64,000 nt of DNA from Kineothrix sp. MB12-C1 (GTDB taxonomy: Bacteria > Bacillota > Clostridia > Lachnospirales > Lachnospiraceae). Made by a program: the position numbers and the translations under genes. The number at the start of each line of letters is the position of its first letter. Position 1 is the first letter of the stretch. The stretch spans positions 2,356,001 through 2,420,000 of the forward strand of contig NZ_CP132957.1 in NCBI RefSeq assembly GCF_030863805.1. The letters run 5' to 3'. Shown here piece after piece: positions 8,410 through 16,904 of the stretch. Below the pieces are notes generated by a model. It searched no databases. It was not told where the DNA came from and saw only the letters and a program-made list of their open reading frames with translations.

Positions 8410-8465
8410 GGCGAAAGCATGAAAGGATTCGTGCTTGTTTGCATGACTCCCTTCATGTTTTCGCC
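8410..8465. terminator. Long hairpin between convergent GNAT and catalase genes
   Basis: A 17-base stem (GGCGAAAGCATGAAAGG with its partner ending TTTTCGCC), containing one mismatch and one G-U pair, closes a ~22-base loop. On the minus strand the stem is followed by TTTTGG, which fits termination of the catalase transcript; on the plus strand the T-run is poor. Confidence 0.6.
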
Positions 8466-8545
8466 TGAGATTCGGTATTTTTACCGTTTTATAGAATTGG
8501 CTTGAATACTGCTTCTATGTCAGTGATAGCGAAGTACAATAAACG

Positions 8546-10051
8546 TTAGCAAGGCTTATTACCGGAGTACATACGCATTTGATTTCTGACTTTATCAGCA
8601 AGAACAGGGGAGACTTGCTCTAAATGGTATAAGACAACGCGCTGTGTATTGGGTAGGGCATCCACTAGCCCCGATGCGATATTGCTCGCTAAGTTATTTT
8701 TTTCTTTGGCGGAGAAGGATTCATATCTTTGGGTCGCTTGTGTAAAATTATCAGGATCAGGGATTCCGGAACGCATAATTTCACCGCCCACATATCTGCC
8801 GTTTCCGCTGGATACCATAGATGCAGGAGACCAGTTCGGTTGTTTGTTAACAGGGATATTACGATAATCAGGCCCCAGCCTATGACGCTGTGCATCCGAA
8901 TAAATAAATGTACGTCCCTGTAATATTTTGTCATCTGAGAATTCCAACCCGGGAAGTAGATTTGCCGGATTAAGAGCCAATTTTTCGACCTGCTCGGCAT
9001 AATTGTCCGGATTGCGGTTTAGAACCATTCGTCCAACGGGTAAAAGAGGATACTGCGTTTCATCCCATACCTTGGTATCATCCAAAGGGTCAAAGGGAAG
9101 TATCTTTGCATCTTCAGGATCCATAAGCTGTACACACAGTTCGTATTCCACCGACTTTCCTTTTGCGATATAGTCATATAGATCGCGGCCGGAGATATTA
9201 GGGTCTTGGCATGCCAGCCATTGAGCCTCCTGCTGGTCGATGTGCTCTGCCCCTGCCATAGGGAACCAGTGGTATTTTACATAGCGGCGGACACCCTGTG
9301 CATTTTTCCAGACATAGGTACTCACACCATAGCCCTTGATATGGCGAAGACTCTTTACTGTTCCCAAATCAGAGAAAAACCACATCATCATATTTGTTGC
9401 TTCGGGATACTTGGCAAACAGGCTCCAAAGCCTCTCCGGGTCAGGAAGATTATTCACGGGTGAGGGAGAAAGATGGCTGATTACATCAGGTACGTTAATA
9501 GCATCCCGTATAAAAAAGACAGGGAGATGATTACAGAGCAGATCAAAGAATCCATCATCAGTATAAAATCTGGTACTGAATCCGCGCACATTTCTTAAGG
9601 TATCCGGTGTTCCCTCATTGCCCGCAGCGAGAGAGAAACGCACTGCTACCGGCACCCGCTGATTGGGCGTTTGTAGAAATTTGGCTTCTGTATATTCTCT
9701 CATTGAATGAGTGGTATAAAAATATCCGAAAGCACCATAGCCTTTTGTATGAAGACGTCTTGGCAGTGTAGTGGAGAATACAAAGGTTTCCAAGGTCTCA
9801 TGCAGAGCGGTATCCTGAACAAGCACAGGTCCCCGCACCCCCACCGTCTGGGAATGATATATATCTGTGTTTCCTGTTTTGGAAGATACTGCGTTGGGAC
9901 AGGCAGCTTGGGCGGTCAGTGGTTTATTGTTCTTATAAGCACCGGAACAAGGCGCTTGAGGTTGCTTGTGATTCATTTGTTCGTTTTGTCTGTTTGGCGT
10001 AGGTTGGGTATTTCCTTTCTCGGATGGAAAGTATTCATTATTGCTATACAT
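8546..10051 (-). CDS. katA: Heme catalase (monofunctional)
   Basis: A 501-residue monofunctional heme catalase that converts hydrogen peroxide to water and oxygen. The distal His is in 'RRLHTKGYGAFGYF', the distal Asn in 'LLCNHLPVFFIRD', and the proximal heme-ligand Tyr in 'RTFIYSDAQRHRLGPDY'. The first ~65 residues are a polar, Gln/Asn/Pro-rich extension before the core, longer than in small catalases such as B. subtilis KatA. No C-terminal flavodoxin-like domain follows, so it is a small-subunit type. GGAGG precedes the ATG by 8 bases. An active catalase is uncommon in strict anaerobes; next to the flavoprotein and thiol genes it suggests defence against oxygen exposure. Confidence 0.96.
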   Translation of the reverse strand: MYSNNEYFPSEKGNTQPTPNRQNEQMNHKQPQAPCSGAYKNNKPLTAQAACPNAVSSKTGNTDIYHSQTVGVRGPVLVQDTALHETLETFVFSTTLPRRLHTKGYGAFGYFYTTHSMREYTEAKFLQTPNQRVPVAVRFSLAAGNEGTPDTLRNVRGFSTRFYTDDGFFDLLCNHLPVFFIRDAINVPDVISHLSPSPVNNLPDPERLWSLFAKYPEATNMMMWFFSDLGTVKSLRHIKGYGVSTYVWKNAQGVRRYVKYHWFPMAGAEHIDQQEAQWLACQDPNISGRDLYDYIAKGKSVEYELCVQLMDPEDAKILPFDPLDDTKVWDETQYPLLPVGRMVLNRNPDNYAEQVEKLALNPANLLPGLEFSDDKILQGRTFIYSDAQRHRLGPDYRNIPVNKQPNWSPASMVSSGNGRYVGGEIMRSGIPDPDNFTQATQRYESFSAKEKNNLASNIASGLVDALPNTQRVVLYHLEQVSPVLADKVRNQMRMYSGNKPC

Positions 10052-10218
10052 TTATGCCTCCATAGCGCGCAAAACACGAGAATAATATAATACAGTGTAT
10101 TCATGGTTCTTTAAAAGAGTGCCATTGTGCCTACATGCTTTGAATTTTAATACATCGCTATGTCAGGCTGCTATCTGTATTGATACGTGATTTTACAATG
10201 ATATATGATGTCTATATA

Positions 10219-10247
10219 TTGACAAGAAAAGTATGGTGAGTTATTAA
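10219..10247 (+). promoter_or_regulatory. Sigma-A promoter for the double flavodoxin-fold gene
   Basis: A perfect -35 TTGACA (10219-10224) and -10 TATTAA (10242-10247) are separated by 17 bases, and lie 47 bases before the start codon. The catalase promoter must lie in the same intergenic region on the other strand; I could not place it with confidence. Confidence 0.65.
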
Positions 10248-10293
10248 AAAGGAAGAAAATGAAAAAGATAATGATTAAGGAGCTTGAGGAAGA

Positions 10294-11541
10294 ATGAAGA
10301 TAACCATTTTTGATTTAAGGCCAAAGACGGCGGACGAATCGCTAGCAGGAGCAATAGAGGATAATTACAAGAAAAAGAATGAAAAAACAGAGGTAATCAT
10401 CTATAATCCTATGGAAACTGAACTGAAGGACTGTATAGGCTGCTGGAGCTGTTGGTGGAAGACTCCCGGCAAATGTGCTTTGAATGATGAGACTTATAAG
10501 CTAAACATGGATTATATCAGTAGTGATGAAGTGGTTCTTCTTTTTCATACGGCAAATGGCTTTATCGATGGTAAGGGGAAAACGTTTCTGGATAGATTGA
10601 TACAACATTATTTGCCCTATATTAAAATAAGAAATGGTGAATGCGGCCACTTGAAAAGATATGATAAATATCCCGTTATCAATTTCTATTTTGAAAAGCA
10701 TGAGTTGAGTACCGATGAAATAAAGGTCATTAAAGATTATCTTGTTCGAACTGCGTATCATTTTCATAATCCCTGTAAAGAACTCTTGTATGAAAATGAA
10801 AATGTACGTTTTATTAATTCAGAAACCGAAAAGCCGATGGATGAAGTTCTTGCGAAAGAAGTCGCTGAGAGAAAGGTAAGAGGTAAATGGGTAATTTATA
10901 ATGGTTCCCCAAGAGGTAACAGCTCTAACAGCAAGCTGATTATCGAAAAGATAATTAAGGGAATGAACGCACAGGGAATAGAAGATATAGAAATAAGGAA
11001 CTTGATAAATGTAAAAGAACATAAAGCCTGGGCGGAAAGCTTCGGTTCGGTTGAGAATAATTTGTTCGTTTTCCCCCTTTATGTCCATGCTATGCCGGGT
11101 TCCGTAATGAAGTTTTTGGAACAATTAAAACCAATAAACAATAAAGAGATACATATGGCATTTATGGTTCAATCCGGCTTTCCGGAGACGAGTCAGTCGT
11201 ATTATTTACGGCCTTATCTCGAATTAATTACAAAAAGGCTGGGAGTATCCTTCGATGGAACCATTATAAAAGGCGGTATAGAAGGTATTCGAATGAAACC
11301 GGAAAAAGCGAATCAAAAGCTCTTTGACCAATTGGAATCGATAGGAAGAACCTATGCCGCTAAGGGAATGATGGACTTGACTTTGAAAAAAGAGTATGAG
11401 AAAGATGAATATTTATCAAAAGGAGCTCAATTAATATATTCTATCGTTTCATTAACCGGTTTGACAAACTACTATTGGGACTTCAACCTTAAGAAAAATA
11501 GCGCTTATGAAAAAAGATTCGCAAAGCCATATTTGGAATGA
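10294..11541 (+). CDS. Tandem flavodoxin-fold NAD(P)H-dependent oxidoreductase
   Basis: A 415-residue protein made of two flavodoxin-like/FMN-reductase domains. The N-terminal domain (~1-180) has the cysteine cluster 'DCIGCWSCWWKTPGKCALND' typical of iron-sulfur flavoprotein-like FMN reductases. The C-terminal domain begins with the FMN phosphate loop 'VIYNGSPRGNSSNSKLI' (~residues 201-217) and contains 'FVFPLYVHAMPGSVMKFLEQ', but lacks the cysteine cluster. The usual family member is one ~200-residue domain, so this is a fusion or duplication in which the halves have specialised. The N-terminal half has a weak phosphate loop, suggesting that the C-terminal half binds FMN. Substrate unknown. 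Confidence 0.8.
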   Translation: MKITIFDLRPKTADESLAGAIEDNYKKKNEKTEVIIYNPMETELKDCIGCWSCWWKTPGKCALNDETYKLNMDYISSDEVVLLFHTANGFIDGKGKTFLDRLIQHYLPYIKIRNGECGHLKRYDKYPVINFYFEKHELSTDEIKVIKDYLVRTAYHFHNPCKELLYENENVRFINSETEKPMDEVLAKEVAERKVRGKWVIYNGSPRGNSSNSKLIIEKIIKGMNAQGIEDIEIRNLINVKEHKAWAESFGSVENNLFVFPLYVHAMPGSVMKFLEQLKPINNKEIHMAFMVQSGFPETSQSYYLRPYLELITKRLGVSFDGTIIKGGIEGIRMKPEKANQKLFDQLESIGRTYAAKGMMDLTLKKEYEKDEYLSKGAQLIYSIVSLTGLTNYYWDFNLKKNSAYEKRFAKPYLE

Positions 11542-11622
11542 AATTCATTGCAATTTTGAAGTAGTCACTTGTGGTTTTCAAAAATATGGTTCTCGTAAGG
11601 AAGCATTCTATGAAAAAACCTA

Positions 11623-11653
11623 TTGACTCTCACACTATGGTATACTCTAAAAT
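11623..11653 (+). promoter_or_regulatory. MerR-type promoter with 19-bp spacer, autoregulatory
   Basis: TTGACT (11623-11628) and TAAAAT (11648-11653) are 19 bases apart, 2 more than optimal. This long spacer is the hallmark of promoters that MerR-family proteins untwist. It lies 42 bases before the MerR-family start. An alternative -10, TATACT, sits only 12 bases from the -35 and is too close. Confidence 0.6.
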
Positions 11654-11694
11654 AAAGATGAGCTCAATAACCACATATATGTGAGGAATAAAAA

Positions 11695-12513
11695 ATGCTG
11701 AAAATAGGTGATTTTTCAAAACTATCAAGGATTAGTATACGGATGCTGCGGCACTACGATGAACTAGGTCTGCTTATGCCCAAAACAATTGATAACTTCA
11801 CAGGTTACCGCTACTATGCAGAGGATCAGCTTCCGGTAGCCAGCCGGATTGCGTCCTTAAAGGATATGGGGTTTGGCCTTTCTGCTATTGGTGAAATTCT
11901 CAAAAACTATGAAGACCCACAAGCATTGTCTGAATTTTTGACTGTGAAGCAAGCGGAAGTACAGGCAGATGCAGAGGAAGCCAGACGCCGTCTACTTCTC
12001 CTTGATACAGCCATCAAACGGCTGAGAAAGGACGAAACTGCCATGACTTACAATGTAACATTAAAAACTTTACCGGAGCGTTATGTCGCCAGTGTACGAA
12101 AAGTTATTCCTTCCTATGATCAAGAGGGGATGTTATGGAATATTATGATGACCGAAACTGCTTCCCTGAAATTGCAGCCTGCCGATAATTGCTACAGCCT
12201 TGCCATTTTCCATGATGAGGGATACAAGGAGAATGATGTGGATGTGGAAATCCAAGGTATTGTAAAAGGGACTTACCAAAATACTGAAAATGTTGTATTT
12301 AAAACTATGCCTGCTGTGGAGATCGCTTCGGCGACTTATAAGGGTAGTTATGAGCAGCTCACCGCAGTAAACCATGCAGTAGCAAATTGGGTGAACGACA
12401 ATGATTATAAGTTTGACGGAGCGATGTTCTGTATTTATCATGTCAGCCCTGCTCAAACACAAAACCCCGATGAATATGTCACAGAGGTATGCTATCCCGT
12501 CAAAAAGAAATAA
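11695..12513 (+). CDS. MerR-family regulator with GyrI-like ligand domain (BmrR-like)
   Basis: A 272-residue regulator. Residues ~1-70 are the MerR winged helix ('GDFSKLSRISIRMLRHYDEL' then 'NFTGYRYYAEDQLPVASRI'), ~75-115 the dimerising coiled coil, and ~120-272 a GyrI-like/BmrR-type multidrug-binding domain ending 'YVTEVCYPVKKK'. Such proteins activate efflux or modification genes when binding lipophilic cations. No transporter gene lies immediately downstream, so it may regulate only itself plus distant targets. It is followed by a good hairpin, consistent with a monocistronic unit behind the 19-bp-spacer promoter. Confidence 0.93.
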   Translation: MLKIGDFSKLSRISIRMLRHYDELGLLMPKTIDNFTGYRYYAEDQLPVASRIASLKDMGFGLSAIGEILKNYEDPQALSEFLTVKQAEVQADAEEARRRLLLLDTAIKRLRKDETAMTYNVTLKTLPERYVASVRKVIPSYDQEGMLWNIMMTETASLKLQPADNCYSLAIFHDEGYKENDVDVEIQGIVKGTYQNTENVVFKTMPAVEIASATYKGSYEQLTAVNHAVANWVNDNDYKFDGAMFCIYHVSPAQTQNPDEYVTEVCYPVKKK

Positions 12514-12524
12514 TGTGATTATAG

Positions 12525-12556
12525 AAATGCTGTCTGCCGGAACGCAGGCAGCATTT
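12525..12556 (+). terminator. Rho-independent terminator after the MerR-family gene
   Basis: A 13-base-pair stem (AAATGCTGTCTGC / GCAGGCAGCATTT, one G-U pair) with the 6-base loop CGGAAC, followed by ATCTTTCTC. Strong stem, moderate T-run. Confidence 0.7.
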
Positions 12557-12745
12557 ATCTTTCTCAAAATAGGCATCGAAAAATATGGATTGCTATGTTA
12601 TAATTAGTAAAAATATTGTGAAAAAATTAGAATAGTGAAAAGGGCGAAAGTGTATCATTAGAAATAGTGGTACGCTTTTATTGCATACAGTTTATCCGGA
12701 TGACAGCAAAAAGATACGGATATATTCTACGAGGAGGGAAGTCAT

Positions 12746-14713
12746 GTGAACCATATTAATAGAATCATAAAGGAAGAAGTAACGAAAGCAGGACGATTGT
12801 GGTGGGCTTTAAAACGACTTATTGTCATCTTAACGATAAGCATACTTCTCATCCTTTTTCTAAGGAGTGGACGGAGTTTCGAACTCCATCCGAGAGCCGA
12901 GGCAGGATTTCTGGATTTAACACAAGTGGAATTTGAAAGTGAGGTGGTTTCTTTAGACGGTGAGTGGGAACTTTATTGGAATCAGTTTCTAAGTCCGAGC
13001 GAATTAAAGGCGGCTCCGGTAACCGAGTATGTTAATATTCCCAGTTCATGGAATAAATATGAATCCAACAAAAGTGCTTATTCGGGAGACGGTTATGCGA
13101 CCTACCGGCTAACCTTTATAACTGAGAATGATAAGAGATTAGCTTTAAAGATTCCAAGGCTGCGTACAGCCTATAAGCTTTGGATCAATGGAGAATTAAT
13201 ATCCTCGGCAGGAACAATAGGTAAATCCGGAGATACGATGAAACCGCAGTATTTGACCCATGTTTCTTTTTTTGAAGGGCAACAGGGAGAAAATGAAATT
13301 GTAATTCAGATCTCTAATTTTTATCATAGAAGCGGCGGTATACTGGAAAGTATAAAGATTGGCAGTGAAGAGCAGATTCTTGCGCTGAAACTTAAAAGTA
13401 TAGCCATGGAATTTATTTTATTTGGGAGTCTGATGTGCATTGGAACATATCACCTCACTTTATTTTTCTTTAGGAGAAAAAAGGATTGCTCTCCGCTGTA
13501 TTTCGGATTATTTTGTGTTTTAATCGGGATAAGGATTATGTTTGGAGGGGAATGTTTTTTTACCTATTTATTCCCTGAATTTAGCTGGGAAATCGCCCAT
13601 AAAATATTGACGTTGACTTATTATTTAGGAACCCTCCTTGTCTTGATGTTTCTTATGTCGATTTTTCCCCAATACTTCCATATACGAATGATTAAAGCAG
13701 CCCAAATAATGGGGGGAATTTTTACATTAATCGTTCTTTTTACCCCTGCTCGGGTTTTTACGGTTAGTAATATTTTATATCAGATATGGAGTATTGGTAT
13801 AGTTCTTTATATAGTAAGCGCTCTTATCAAAATATCCGCACACAGGGAAAAGGATAGCTGGTTTATTATTTTAGGTGCGGTAGCCCTACTGTTGAGCAGT
13901 ATAAATGATATTATTTTTTTCAGCCCATGGATGTATGATAATGAGGCTATATTTCTAAGGACTTTGGTCAGAACCGGTAACCTTACTCCTTTGGGGCAAC
14001 TCATTTTTGCCTGTGCCAATTCTTTGCTGTTGGCAAAGCGATTTGCCGATGCCTTGGAGCAAGAAGAGGTGATGACCGCAAAGCTGACTGAGATGAATAC
14101 CCATTTGGATGAGTTGGTATTTCAGCGGACTAAAGATCTAGCCGAGTCTAATCAAAAAATAGAATACCAGAATCTTGAACTAGAAAGAAAAAATAAAATT
14201 TTACAGAGACTTTCCTTTAAAGATTCTTTGACAGGGATATGGAACAGGCGAAAATATAATCAAATGATAGAAAGCGAATGGTACCGATGCCTAAGAGAAC
14301 AAAGTCCCATAGCTTTAGTGCTTCTGGATATCGATTATTTTAAAAGATTCAATGATTTCTATGGACATATGGAAGGAGATAAGTGCCTTGTTAAAGTCGG
14401 ACGCACCCTCAAAAGCTCTTTATCCCATTCTAACGGCATGTTGGCTCGTTACGGCGGGGAGGAGTTCATTGTGCTTTTAGCCGGTGCGGACAAAGAAAAT
14501 GCGATAAAGACTGCCAACATGCTGCGGCAGAAGATAGAGGATCTCAAGATACCGCATGAGAAATCCCCGGTAAGTAATTATGTTACGGTAAGCATAGGGT
14601 GTACCTTTATGATTCCGGAGCTCAATTCTTCCTATAAAGATTTATTCAATATTGCTGACAAAGCTTTATATCAGGCAAAATATGGCGGTAGAAATCAAGT
14701 TAAATTCTTATAA
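12746..14713 (+). CDS. Membrane diguanylate cyclase with 7TMR-DISM sensor
   Basis: A 655-residue protein. After a first transmembrane segment (~25-42), an extracytoplasmic beta-sandwich (~60-210; 'LDGEWELYWNQFL', 'YRLTFITEN', 'LWINGELISSAG') matches the DISMED2 carbohydrate-binding-like domain. About seven transmembrane helices follow (~220-430), then a coiled coil and a GGDEF domain with intact GGEEF at ~570-574, predicting synthesis of c-di-GMP. The product-inhibition motif RxxD is absent at its usual place (HSNG there). Start is GTG 12746 after GAGGAGGG; the overlapping ATG at 12744 is followed directly by TGA. Confidence 0.92.
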   Translation: MNHINRIIKEEVTKAGRLWWALKRLIVILTISILLILFLRSGRSFELHPRAEAGFLDLTQVEFESEVVSLDGEWELYWNQFLSPSELKAAPVTEYVNIPSSWNKYESNKSAYSGDGYATYRLTFITENDKRLALKIPRLRTAYKLWINGELISSAGTIGKSGDTMKPQYLTHVSFFEGQQGENEIVIQISNFYHRSGGILESIKIGSEEQILALKLKSIAMEFILFGSLMCIGTYHLTLFFFRRKKDCSPLYFGLFCVLIGIRIMFGGECFFTYLFPEFSWEIAHKILTLTYYLGTLLVLMFLMSIFPQYFHIRMIKAAQIMGGIFTLIVLFTPARVFTVSNILYQIWSIGIVLYIVSALIKISAHREKDSWFIILGAVALLLSSINDIIFFSPWMYDNEAIFLRTLVRTGNLTPLGQLIFACANSLLLAKRFADALEQEEVMTAKLTEMNTHLDELVFQRTKDLAESNQKIEYQNLELERKNKILQRLSFKDSLTGIWNRRKYNQMIESEWYRCLREQSPIALVLLDIDYFKRFNDFYGHMEGDKCLVKVGRTLKSSLSHSNGMLARYGGEEFIVLLAGADKENAIKTANMLRQKIEDLKIPHEKSPVSNYVTVSIGCTFMIPELNSSYKDLFNIADKALYQAKYGGRNQVKFL

Positions 14714-14752
14714 AAAAGAGTAAATAGGGCTGGTCCTTGATGGTGAAACGCC

Positions 14753-14781
14753 TTGTATTAAAAGAACAGCTTTGATATAAT
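14753..14781 (+). promoter_or_regulatory. Sigma-A promoter for the CHASE-GGDEF gene
   Basis: TTGTAT (14753-14758) and a perfect TATAAT (14776-14781) with an exact 17-base spacer, ending 67 bases before the start codon. The second cyclase can therefore be transcribed independently of the first. Confidence 0.7.
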
Positions 14782-14837
14782 ATCACAAATATGTTTATTT
14801 TACGGTTAATTCACACAAGATACGATAAAAAGGACTT

Positions 14838-14852
14838 ATGAAATCAATATGA
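14838..14852 (+). other. Four-codon leader ORF overlapping the CHASE-GGDEF start
   Basis: ATG AAA TCA ATA TGA encodes MKSI and overlaps the following start codon as ATGA. The only ribosome site in view (AAAAAGGA) is placed 5 bases before this mini-ORF, while the main ATG at 14849 is 16 bases away. Translation of the cyclase might therefore depend on termination-reinitiation at the mini-ORF. It could also be coincidence. Confidence 0.3.
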
Positions 14853-16207
14853 GAAAAAATGAAGCCCTCCCTAAAAAAACAAAACCACTGCTCATTGCGT
14901 TGGCGGCCGCTATCACTCTATTCTCTGTCTGTCTTTCCTTTATCCTAATGCTGCACAACAGCATTAGGCAGAGAGAGATTTTGGAAACGACCGACCGATA
15001 TATGGTATTTGAAAGCAGAGTCCAACGGCTGATTTACTCCAATGTCACGCTGCTTCAAGGATACGAGGCGTATATTAAATTAAATCCTAACTTGGATGCA
15101 GAGGTCTCCTATCGTTATATGGACAAGCTTCTTTCGACAAACTCGGATTATATTCGTAATGTGGGAGTCCTCAAAAATACGACCATTATATGGAATTATC
15201 CGGAGGAGACTAATGCTGCGGCAGTCGGGGTGGATTTGGCCAAGGTAAAAGAGCAGCAGGAGCTTGTGCTGAAAGTAAAGCAGGAATTGCAGCCTGTTTT
15301 GCAGGGGCCTGTGAATCTGGTACAAGGTGGGCTCGGTTTCATCGTCAGAACTCCGATTATTATGGAAGATACGGGATACTGGGGACAAATAGCCATTGTT
15401 CTGGAGAGTGATAAGATATTGGACGAGATTGCGTCCTACGCGGAAGAGTCCGGATTAGCTATTGAAATCTACAATCAAGAGAATAAATTGGTTCCATTTT
15501 TTCATTCTATAGATTCGGATAAGAATTCTGAGCTGAAATTTGCGGTAGACCCCGATTTTATCAATTGGAATATTACGGTTAGTTCATCGAATGGCTGGAT
15601 GGACAACATTTTGTTGTTCATACTGCTTTTTGTCTTTTCCTTTTGTTTCGCTACCGCTATGGGTCTTTTGGTTTATAAATATATTAAATCTAACGATAGG
15701 ATCGTTGCGATGTCAACTCATGATTCTTTGACCGGCTTGTTTAACCGGCATTTTCTCAATAAGTATCAGGCCATTGCTCTTGCGGCAGTGAAACGCAAAG
15801 AGTCTCAGGTGGGAATTATGTTGATGGATTTAGACTATTTCAAGAAGATTAATGACACTTACGGACATAATGTAGGAGATATGGTACTTGTGGAAACGGC
15901 ACGTATATTAAAAGCGAGTACCGGGAAAAACGGGATGGCTTTTCGGCTGGGCGGCGATGAGTTTCTCTTGGTATTGCCGGAAGTCAGGGATGTTGAGAGT
16001 CTCTTGCGTGCTAAGGAGCAGCTGAAGAGCCGTTTTGAAGATGAGTTTAATATCCCGGGATATCCGATTAAGATATTGCCCAGCATTGGCTATGCAATAT
16101 TCCCGGAAGATGGAGATGACCTCGATACTCTTCTGCATACGGCGGATCAACTGATGTATTTGGAGAAGTCAGAAAGGCGATCAGGCTTAGAAGCGGCAGA
16201 AAGGTAG
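14849..16207 (+). CDS. Membrane diguanylate cyclase with CHASE-like sensor
   Basis: A 452-residue protein with transmembrane helices at ~15-37 and ~250-275 enclosing a CHASE-type extracellular sensor: 'YIRNVGVLKNTTIIWNYPEE', then 'GVDLAKVKEQQELVLKVKQE', then 'QGPVNLVQGGLGFIVRTPII', the standard CHASE progression. The cytoplasmic GGDEF domain has the intact GGDEF at ~367-371 and 'DLDYFKKINDTYGHNVGD' upstream, so it should be catalytically competent. RxxD feedback-inhibition residues are missing (GKNG at that place). It follows the other diguanylate cyclase on the same strand and has its own promoter. No matching EAL/HD-GYP phosphodiesterase is present in this window. Confidence 0.92.
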   Translation: MRKNEALPKKTKPLLIALAAAITLFSVCLSFILMLHNSIRQREILETTDRYMVFESRVQRLIYSNVTLLQGYEAYIKLNPNLDAEVSYRYMDKLLSTNSDYIRNVGVLKNTTIIWNYPEETNAAAVGVDLAKVKEQQELVLKVKQELQPVLQGPVNLVQGGLGFIVRTPIIMEDTGYWGQIAIVLESDKILDEIASYAEESGLAIEIYNQENKLVPFFHSIDSDKNSELKFAVDPDFINWNITVSSSNGWMDNILLFILLFVFSFCFATAMGLLVYKYIKSNDRIVAMSTHDSLTGLFNRHFLNKYQAIALAAVKRKESQVGIMLMDLDYFKKINDTYGHNVGDMVLVETARILKASTGKNGMAFRLGGDEFLLVLPEVRDVESLLRAKEQLKSRFEDEFNIPGYPIKILPSIGYAIFPEDGDDLDTLLHTADQLMYLEKSERRSGLEAAER

Positions 16208-16240
16208 TATCCTCAATCATAAAAAGATGGAGACGCGAGC

Positions 16241-16831
16241 ATGGATTGTGTGAAAATAGGCAGGTTAATTGCCAGATTAAGAAAAGAAAGAAATCTTACA
16301 CAAAAGGATATTGCGGAGGAGTTAGGAATCCAAAATAAAACTGTTTCGAAATGGGAATGCGGTTTAGGGTGTCCGGATATATCCTTATGGCCGGAACTAT
16401 CTGCTATTTTGGGCGTTGATATGGAGCAGATGATGGAGGGTGAAATTACATCCAATAAACCGGATAGTGGTAATATTGATAAAGTACGTTTTTATGTCTG
16501 TCCCTCTTGTGGGAATATTCTGGTTAGTACGGGAAGTGCCTCTATCTCCTGCTGCGGAAGAAAATTAGAATATATCTTACCTGAGGAGATATCCATTGAA
16601 CCCCGGATCACAATAGAGGAAATAGATACCGATTACTTTATTACTTTCGATCATCCTATGAATAAAGAACATTATCTTTCTTTTGTTGCATGTGTTAAAA
16701 GCGACAGGGTATTTTTAAATCGTTTATATCCGGAACAAAGCCCGACTTGCAGAATTCCAATCAGTGCCGGCGGAAAATTATATGTTTATTGCGTCAAACA
16801 TGGCTTAATGGTATATCCGGGTAATTTGTAA
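16241..16831 (+). CDS. XRE-type regulator fused to a desulfoferrodoxin-like module
   Basis: A 196-residue protein with three parts. Residues ~5-65 are a Cro/CI-type helix-turn-helix ('LTQKDIAEELGIQNKTVSKW'). Residues ~85-115 are a desulforedoxin-type metal site: FYVCPSCGN, then 15 residues after the second Cys, then CCG, the spacing of the FeS4 centre of desulfoferrodoxin. Residues ~125-196 resemble the superoxide reductase domain: 'DHPMNKEHYLSF' (two of the iron-ligand His positions) and 'YVYCVKHGLMVY' (Cys and His ligands). One of the four expected His ligands (the usual HVP) is not visible. I infer a redox- or iron-sensing repressor rather than an enzyme. GGAG lies 9 bases before the ATG. 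Confidence 0.8.
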   Translation: MDCVKIGRLIARLRKERNLTQKDIAEELGIQNKTVSKWECGLGCPDISLWPELSAILGVDMEQMMEGEITSNKPDSGNIDKVRFYVCPSCGNILVSTGSASISCCGRKLEYILPEEISIEPRITIEEIDTDYFITFDHPMNKEHYLSFVACVKSDRVFLNRLYPEQSPTCRIPISAGGKLYVYCVKHGLMVYPGNL

Positions 16832-16904
16832 TTACATTTGAGGGAATATCGGATTCAAAGGAGGAACTAATTTCCTATGAAAGTTTTCTGAAAAGTCACA
16901 AAAA

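Noticed and set aside
9707-10090. Plus-strand frame opposite the catalase start region
   Set aside because: Antisense to the catalase coding sequence, no ribosome site, no recognisable domain.
10052-10120. PerR box upstream of the catalase gene
   Set aside because: The AT-rich string GAATAATATAATAC does not align with the PerR consensus TTATAATNATTATAA closely enough to claim it.
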